The position numbers and the translations under genes were made by a program. The notes under the pieces are model-generated. The model worked only from the letters and a program-made list of their open reading frames with translations. It was not told the DNA's origin and searched no databases. This document shows positions 60,475 to 64,000 of a stretch of DNA of 64,000 bases, in pieces; position 1 is the stretch's first letter; each line of letters opens with the position of its first letter. This DNA is from Candidatus Gastranaerophilales bacterium. GTDB lineage: Bacteria; Cyanobacteriota; Vampirovibrionia; Gastranaerophilales; Gastranaerophilaceae. The stretch covers positions 62,001 to 126,000 of the forward strand of contig CAAFVD010000009.1 of NCBI GenBank assembly GCA_900766355.1. Direction: 5' to 3'.

Positions 60475-61713
60475 ATGGCTAATAAAATTAAATGTCCTAG
60501 ATGTGGGGAAGAAATAGATATAGAAAACCTAATTCAAGCAGAGGCAAAAGATACCCTTGATAAAAAACTTGCACAACAAAAAGCTGAATTAGACAAACAA
60601 TTAGAAGAATACAAAAAGCAAACAGAGTCGCTTAAATCTCAACTTGAAAAAGAGAAAGAAAAAGCTATAGATGATGCACTAAAATCACAAAAACAAGAAT
60701 TCAAAGCCAAAGAAGAAGAACTCAAAAAGAATATACGAGAAGAACAAAAAGAGGCTTATCAAGAACTTGAAAAAGAACTTGAAGAAAAATCATTACAAAT
60801 AAAAGAACTCAACAAATTAAAAGCTGAAAAATCTCGTCTTGAAAGAGAAAAAGAAGAACTACAAGAAAAAATTATTGCAGATACAGAAAAAGAATTCTCA
60901 CAAAAACTTGTTGAAGAAAAGCAAAAATATCAAAAACAAGCAGAAGAAAAGTTTGAACTCCAAATCAAAGAACTCCAAAAACAACTTCAAGACCAAAAAG
61001 ACTTGACAGAGGAAATGAAAAAACGTCAAGAACAAGGCTCTATGCAGTTGCAAGGTGAAGTTCAAGAACTAGCAATAGAAAAATATCTGAAAGAAAACTA
61101 TATTTATGACGAGATAAAAGAAGTTGGCAAAGGTGATATGGGTGCTGATTCCTTGCAAATTGTCAACACCTCTTATAAACCTAATTGTGGAACAATATAC
61201 TACGAAAGTAAACGCACAAAAACTTTTAAAGAAGATTGGATTGCAAAATTCAAAAATGATATTCAAGAAAAAGGTGCAGATATAGGAGTGCTTGTAACTG
61301 CCGTATATCCTAAAAACATGACAAGAATGGGTATGCGTGATGGAGTATATATTTGTACTTATGAAGAATTTAAGGCTCTTTCGTTTATCCTGAGAGAAAC
61401 TCTTATCAAAATAAGCGATACAAAAACTTTGCAAGAAAACAGGCATGAAAAAAGTGCAATTTTGTATAATTATTTAACAAGCACAGAATTCAGATTCCAA
61501 TTTGAAACAATCGTAAACGCATTCGTTGGACTTCAAAACGATTTGGAATCAGAAAAACGTGCGATGAACAAACTTTGGAAGAAAAGAGAAAAAGAAATCC
61601 AAAATGTATTGTCAGCAACAACAGATATGTACGGAGCAATACAAGGAATATCAGGCAACGCAATCCAACGAGTAGAGGCTCTTGAACTACCTCTTTTAGA
61701 TACTGTAGATTAA
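60475..61713 (+). CDS. DUF2130 coiled-coil protein with zinc-ribbon start
   Basis: A 412-residue cytoplasmic protein. It starts with a short CPRCGEEIDI knuckle (one CxxC visible) and has a long charged coiled coil (~20-195). The C-terminal DUF2130 domain includes GTIYYESKRTKTFKEDWIAK, where E and K residues resemble a restriction-endonuclease-like core, then DIGVLVTAVYPK and MRDGVYICTYEEF. The function of DUF2130 is not established; a role in DNA handling is an inference from the fold-like motif. It is a single-gene unit converging on fusA. Confidence 0.86.
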   Translation: MANKIKCPRCGEEIDIENLIQAEAKDTLDKKLAQQKAELDKQLEEYKKQTESLKSQLEKEKEKAIDDALKSQKQEFKAKEEELKKNIREEQKEAYQELEKELEEKSLQIKELNKLKAEKSRLEREKEELQEKIIADTEKEFSQKLVEEKQKYQKQAEEKFELQIKELQKQLQDQKDLTEEMKKRQEQGSMQLQGEVQELAIEKYLKENYIYDEIKEVGKGDMGADSLQIVNTSYKPNCGTIYYESKRTKTFKEDWIAKFKNDIQEKGADIGVLVTAVYPKNMTRMGMRDGVYICTYEEFKALSFILRETLIKISDTKTLQENRHEKSAILYNYLTSTEFRFQFETIVNAFVGLQNDLESEKRAMNKLWKKREKEIQNVLSATTDMYGAIQGISGNAIQRVEALELPLLDTVD

Positions 61714-61742
61714 ATAAATTAGTAAATTTATTACATATAAAA

Positions 61743-61774
61743 AAATAGTCGGTATAAATTTATACCGACTATTT
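61743..61774. terminator. Bidirectional terminator between DUF2130 gene and fusA
   Basis: A perfect 16-bp palindrome (AAATAGTCGGTATAAA and its complement) with A and T runs at its two sides. It can end transcription from both convergent genes. Confidence 0.8.
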
Positions 61775-61798
61775 CTATATATAACAACAATAATGTTA

Positions 61799-63886
61799 TT
61801 ACGCTTTAGCAACTCCTGATTTTTCGATAATTTCTTTTTCGATGTTAGCAGGAACTTGTTCGTAGCATTGGAATTCCATAGAGAATGTACCACGACCTTG
61901 AGTTTTTGAACGGATATCAGTTGCATAACCGAACATTTCAGCCAATGGAACAATAGCTCTGATTTTTTGGATTCCAGTACCTTCGATGATTTCCATACCT
62001 TCAACACGTCCACGACGAGAAGAAATATCACCGATAATATCACCTGTATTTTCTTCAGGAACTTCGATTTCAACTTTCATCATAGGTTCAAGAATACAAG
62101 GTTTAGCTTTTCTAGTACCTTCTTTGATAGCCATAGAACCCGCAATTTTGAACGCCATTTCAGAAGAGTCAACTTCGTGGTATGAACCATCGTATAATGT
62201 TACCTTAACGTCAATCATTGGGAATCCTGCTAAGATACCGCCTTCAAGAGCTTCTTCCATACCTTTTCTTGCAGGTTCGATGTATTCTTTAGGAATAGCA
62301 CCACCAACGATTTTGTTTTCAAATACGAATCCTGCATTTTCTTCTGCTGGTTCGATTTGAATTTTAACGTGACCGTATTGACCTTTACCACCTGATTGTC
62401 TGATGAATTTAGAATCTTGATCAGCGTTGCCTCTGATTGTTTCACGATAAGCAACTTGTGGTTTACCTACGTTAGCATCTACTTTGAATTCTCTTAATAG
62501 ACGGTCAACGATGATGTCAAGGTGAAGTTCACCCATACCAGAAATAATTGTTTGACCTGTTTCTGTATCAGATTTAACTCTGAATGATGGATCTTCTTCA
62601 GCAAGTTTTTGAAGAGCGATACCCATTTTATCTTGGTCAGCTTTTGTTTTTGGTTCAATAGCAACAGAGATAACTGGTTCAGGGAAAGTCATTCTTTCTA
62701 AGATGATAGGTGCTTTTTCGTCGCATAATGTATCACCTGTAGTAGTGTCTTTCAAACCAACTGCTGCACAGATATCACCTGCGTAAACTTCTTCTTCTTC
62801 GATTCTTTGGTCTGCGTACATTTGTACTAGACGAGAGATACGTTCTTTTTTACCGTTAGTAGCGTTAAGAACATAAGAACCTGAAGTAAGTTTACCAGAA
62901 TATATTCTCATAAATGTTAAACGACCAACATAAGGGTCAGTCATAACTTTGAATGCTAAAGCTGCGAATGGTTCTTCGTCAGAAGAATGTCTTTCAACTT
63001 TTGTACCGTCTTCTAGTTCACCTTCGATAGCTTTTACATCAACTGGAGATGGCATTAATTCAACAATAGAGTCAAGAAGTAATTGAACACCTTTGTTTTT
63101 GAATGCTGTACCACAAGTTACAGGAACGATTTTGTTATCGCAAACTGCTTTTCTTAAACCAGCTTTTAATTCATCAATAGAAAGTTCTTCACCTTCTAAA
63201 TATTTCATCATTAAATCGTCATCTGTTTCAGCGATAGCTTCAACTAATGCATCTCTGTATTTTTGAGCTTCTTCTAACATATCAGCAGGAATATCTTCTT
63301 CCTTGATATCTGTACCTAAGTCATTAGTGTAAATTTCAGCTTTCATAGTGAATAAGTCGATAAGCCCTTTGAATTGGTCTTCAGCACCGATTGGTAATCT
63401 GATAGGGTGAGCGTTAGCACCTAATCTGTTTTTGATTTGGTCAACTACACGATAGAAGTTAGCACCTGTTCTATCCATTTTGTTAACGAATACCATACGA
63501 GGAACTTCATATCTGTTAGCTTGTCTCCAAACTGTTTCTGATTGAGATTGAACACCACCAACTGCGCAGAATACAGCAACAACGCCGTCTAATACACGCA
63601 ATGAACGTTCAACTTCGATTGTAAAGTCAACGTGGCCCGGTGTGTCAATGATGTTGATTTGGTGACCTTTCCAAGTAGATGTTACTGCTGCTGATTGGAT
63701 TGTGATACCACGTTCACGTTCTTGATCCATAAAGTCAGTTACAGCAGCACCATCGTGTACTTCACCAATTTTGTGAGTTTTACCTGTGTAGAACAAGATA
63801 CGCTCTGTAGTAGTGGTTTTGCCGGCATCAATGTGAGCAGCAATACCAATGTTTCTAATTTTTTCCAATGGTGTCTTTCTTGCCAT
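61799..63886 (-). CDS. fusA: Translation elongation factor G
   Basis: A 695-residue GTPase that moves tRNA and mRNA on the ribosome. The G domain has AHIDAGKTTTTERIL (P loop), RERGITIQSAAV (switch I), DTPGHVDF (G3) and NKMDRTGANF (G4). Domains II-V follow, with MGELHLDIIVDRL and the RGRVEGME segment. Length is standard. AAGGA upstream supports the ATG. rpsL and rpsG, usual upstream neighbours, would lie beyond the right edge if present. Confidence 0.98.
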   Translation of the reverse strand: MARKTPLEKIRNIGIAAHIDAGKTTTTERILFYTGKTHKIGEVHDGAAVTDFMDQERERGITIQSAAVTSTWKGHQINIIDTPGHVDFTIEVERSLRVLDGVVAVFCAVGGVQSQSETVWRQANRYEVPRMVFVNKMDRTGANFYRVVDQIKNRLGANAHPIRLPIGAEDQFKGLIDLFTMKAEIYTNDLGTDIKEEDIPADMLEEAQKYRDALVEAIAETDDDLMMKYLEGEELSIDELKAGLRKAVCDNKIVPVTCGTAFKNKGVQLLLDSIVELMPSPVDVKAIEGELEDGTKVERHSSDEEPFAALAFKVMTDPYVGRLTFMRIYSGKLTSGSYVLNATNGKKERISRLVQMYADQRIEEEEVYAGDICAAVGLKDTTTGDTLCDEKAPIILERMTFPEPVISVAIEPKTKADQDKMGIALQKLAEEDPSFRVKSDTETGQTIISGMGELHLDIIVDRLLREFKVDANVGKPQVAYRETIRGNADQDSKFIRQSGGKGQYGHVKIQIEPAEENAGFVFENKIVGGAIPKEYIEPARKGMEEALEGGILAGFPMIDVKVTLYDGSYHEVDSSEMAFKIAGSMAIKEGTRKAKPCILEPMMKVEIEVPEENTGDIIGDISSRRGRVEGMEIIEGTGIQKIRAIVPLAEMFGYATDIRSKTQGRGTFSMEFQCYEQVPANIEKEIIEKSGVAKA

Positions 63887-64000
63887 AGTTGTTTTTCCTT
63901 TTTATATTTACTAATTACGTATAACTATATACTAGTTCTTATTATAAAGTTTCGCACAAACATATTTCTTATACAAGAAATATTAAGAATTTGTGAAAAA
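63887..64000. other. Upstream region of fusA, no gene seen
   Basis: AT-rich sequence with TATAAT-like boxes on the minus strand about 60 bases before fusA, but no convincing -35 box at the right spacing. An AAGGA ribosome binding site precedes the fusA ATG. Nothing else is supported up to the window edge. Confidence 0.4.

Overview
The window is AT-rich, densely coded, and comes from a diderm (Gram-negative type) bacterium. It has lipid A genes (lpxC, lpxD, fabZ), a heptose adenylyltransferase (rfaE2), a TolC-type outer-membrane channel, a two-partner-secretion TpsB barrel, an OmpH/Skp chaperone and an SLH-domain envelope protein. HEAT-repeat and SLH proteins, the lpxD-lpxC-fabZ order and AT-rich secreted or effector-like proteins with short N-terminal FKG-type motifs make me favour a non-photosynthetic relative of cyanobacteria (Gastranaerophilales/Vampirovibrionia). 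That assignment is an inference and was not computed.

Layout. 1-4.9 kb: 5' end of proS, a secreted HExxH protein, a SulP anion transporter, a TolC-like channel, an intergenic stretch of dispersed repeats and a small secreted protein. 5.0-11.2 kb: a tight, overlapping minus-strand operon with two acyl carrier proteins, a COG4648-type membrane protein, an AMP-ligase/dehydratase fusion, a 4HBT thioesterase, a LolA-like protein and an MMPL exporter fused to an LpxL-like acyltransferase. This is the accessory part of an aryl-polyene-type lipid pathway, but no ketosynthase is present. 11.3-27.6 kb: housekeeping and envelope genes (tpsB, ompH, maf, rpsA, dgt, TSCPD, SIMPL, hup, recJ, ctpA, fabZ-lpxC-lpxD-rfaE2, asd, dapB). 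28.2-39.6 kb: two blocks of unusual proteins sharing a phosphoribosyltransferase-like (PRTase) C-terminal signature, flanking purB, trxA, a dnaQ-like exonuclease and leuD. The second block has a 1026-residue modular protein, a small unknown protein and an internally duplicated NADAR/YbiA-like protein. 39.7-51.0 kb: a DUF262-like/winged-helix pair, an orphan histidine kinase with a probable leaderless GTG start, a HEAT-repeat protein, a coiled-coil protein, an EF-hand/transglycosylase protein, a metallophosphatase, a maltose-type acetyltransferase, a ZIP transporter and a GNAT-like protein. 51.1-57.6 kb: an accessory island (AAA ATPase-nuclease, BcgI-like restriction-modification pair, HEPN protein) flanked by copies of one repeat and ending in a tandem tRNA-Met-derived array next to an intact tRNA-Met. 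57.6-64 kb: rplL, rplJ with an L10 leader, SLH protein, DUF2130 protein, fusA.

The best candidates for an undescribed system are (1) the PRTase-like/NADAR-like block at 28-39.6 kb, which could be a nucleotide- or NAD-linked effector/modifier set, and (2) the ketosynthase-less aryl-polyene-like operon. The tRNA-Met-derived array bordering the restriction island is the most unusual non-coding structure.
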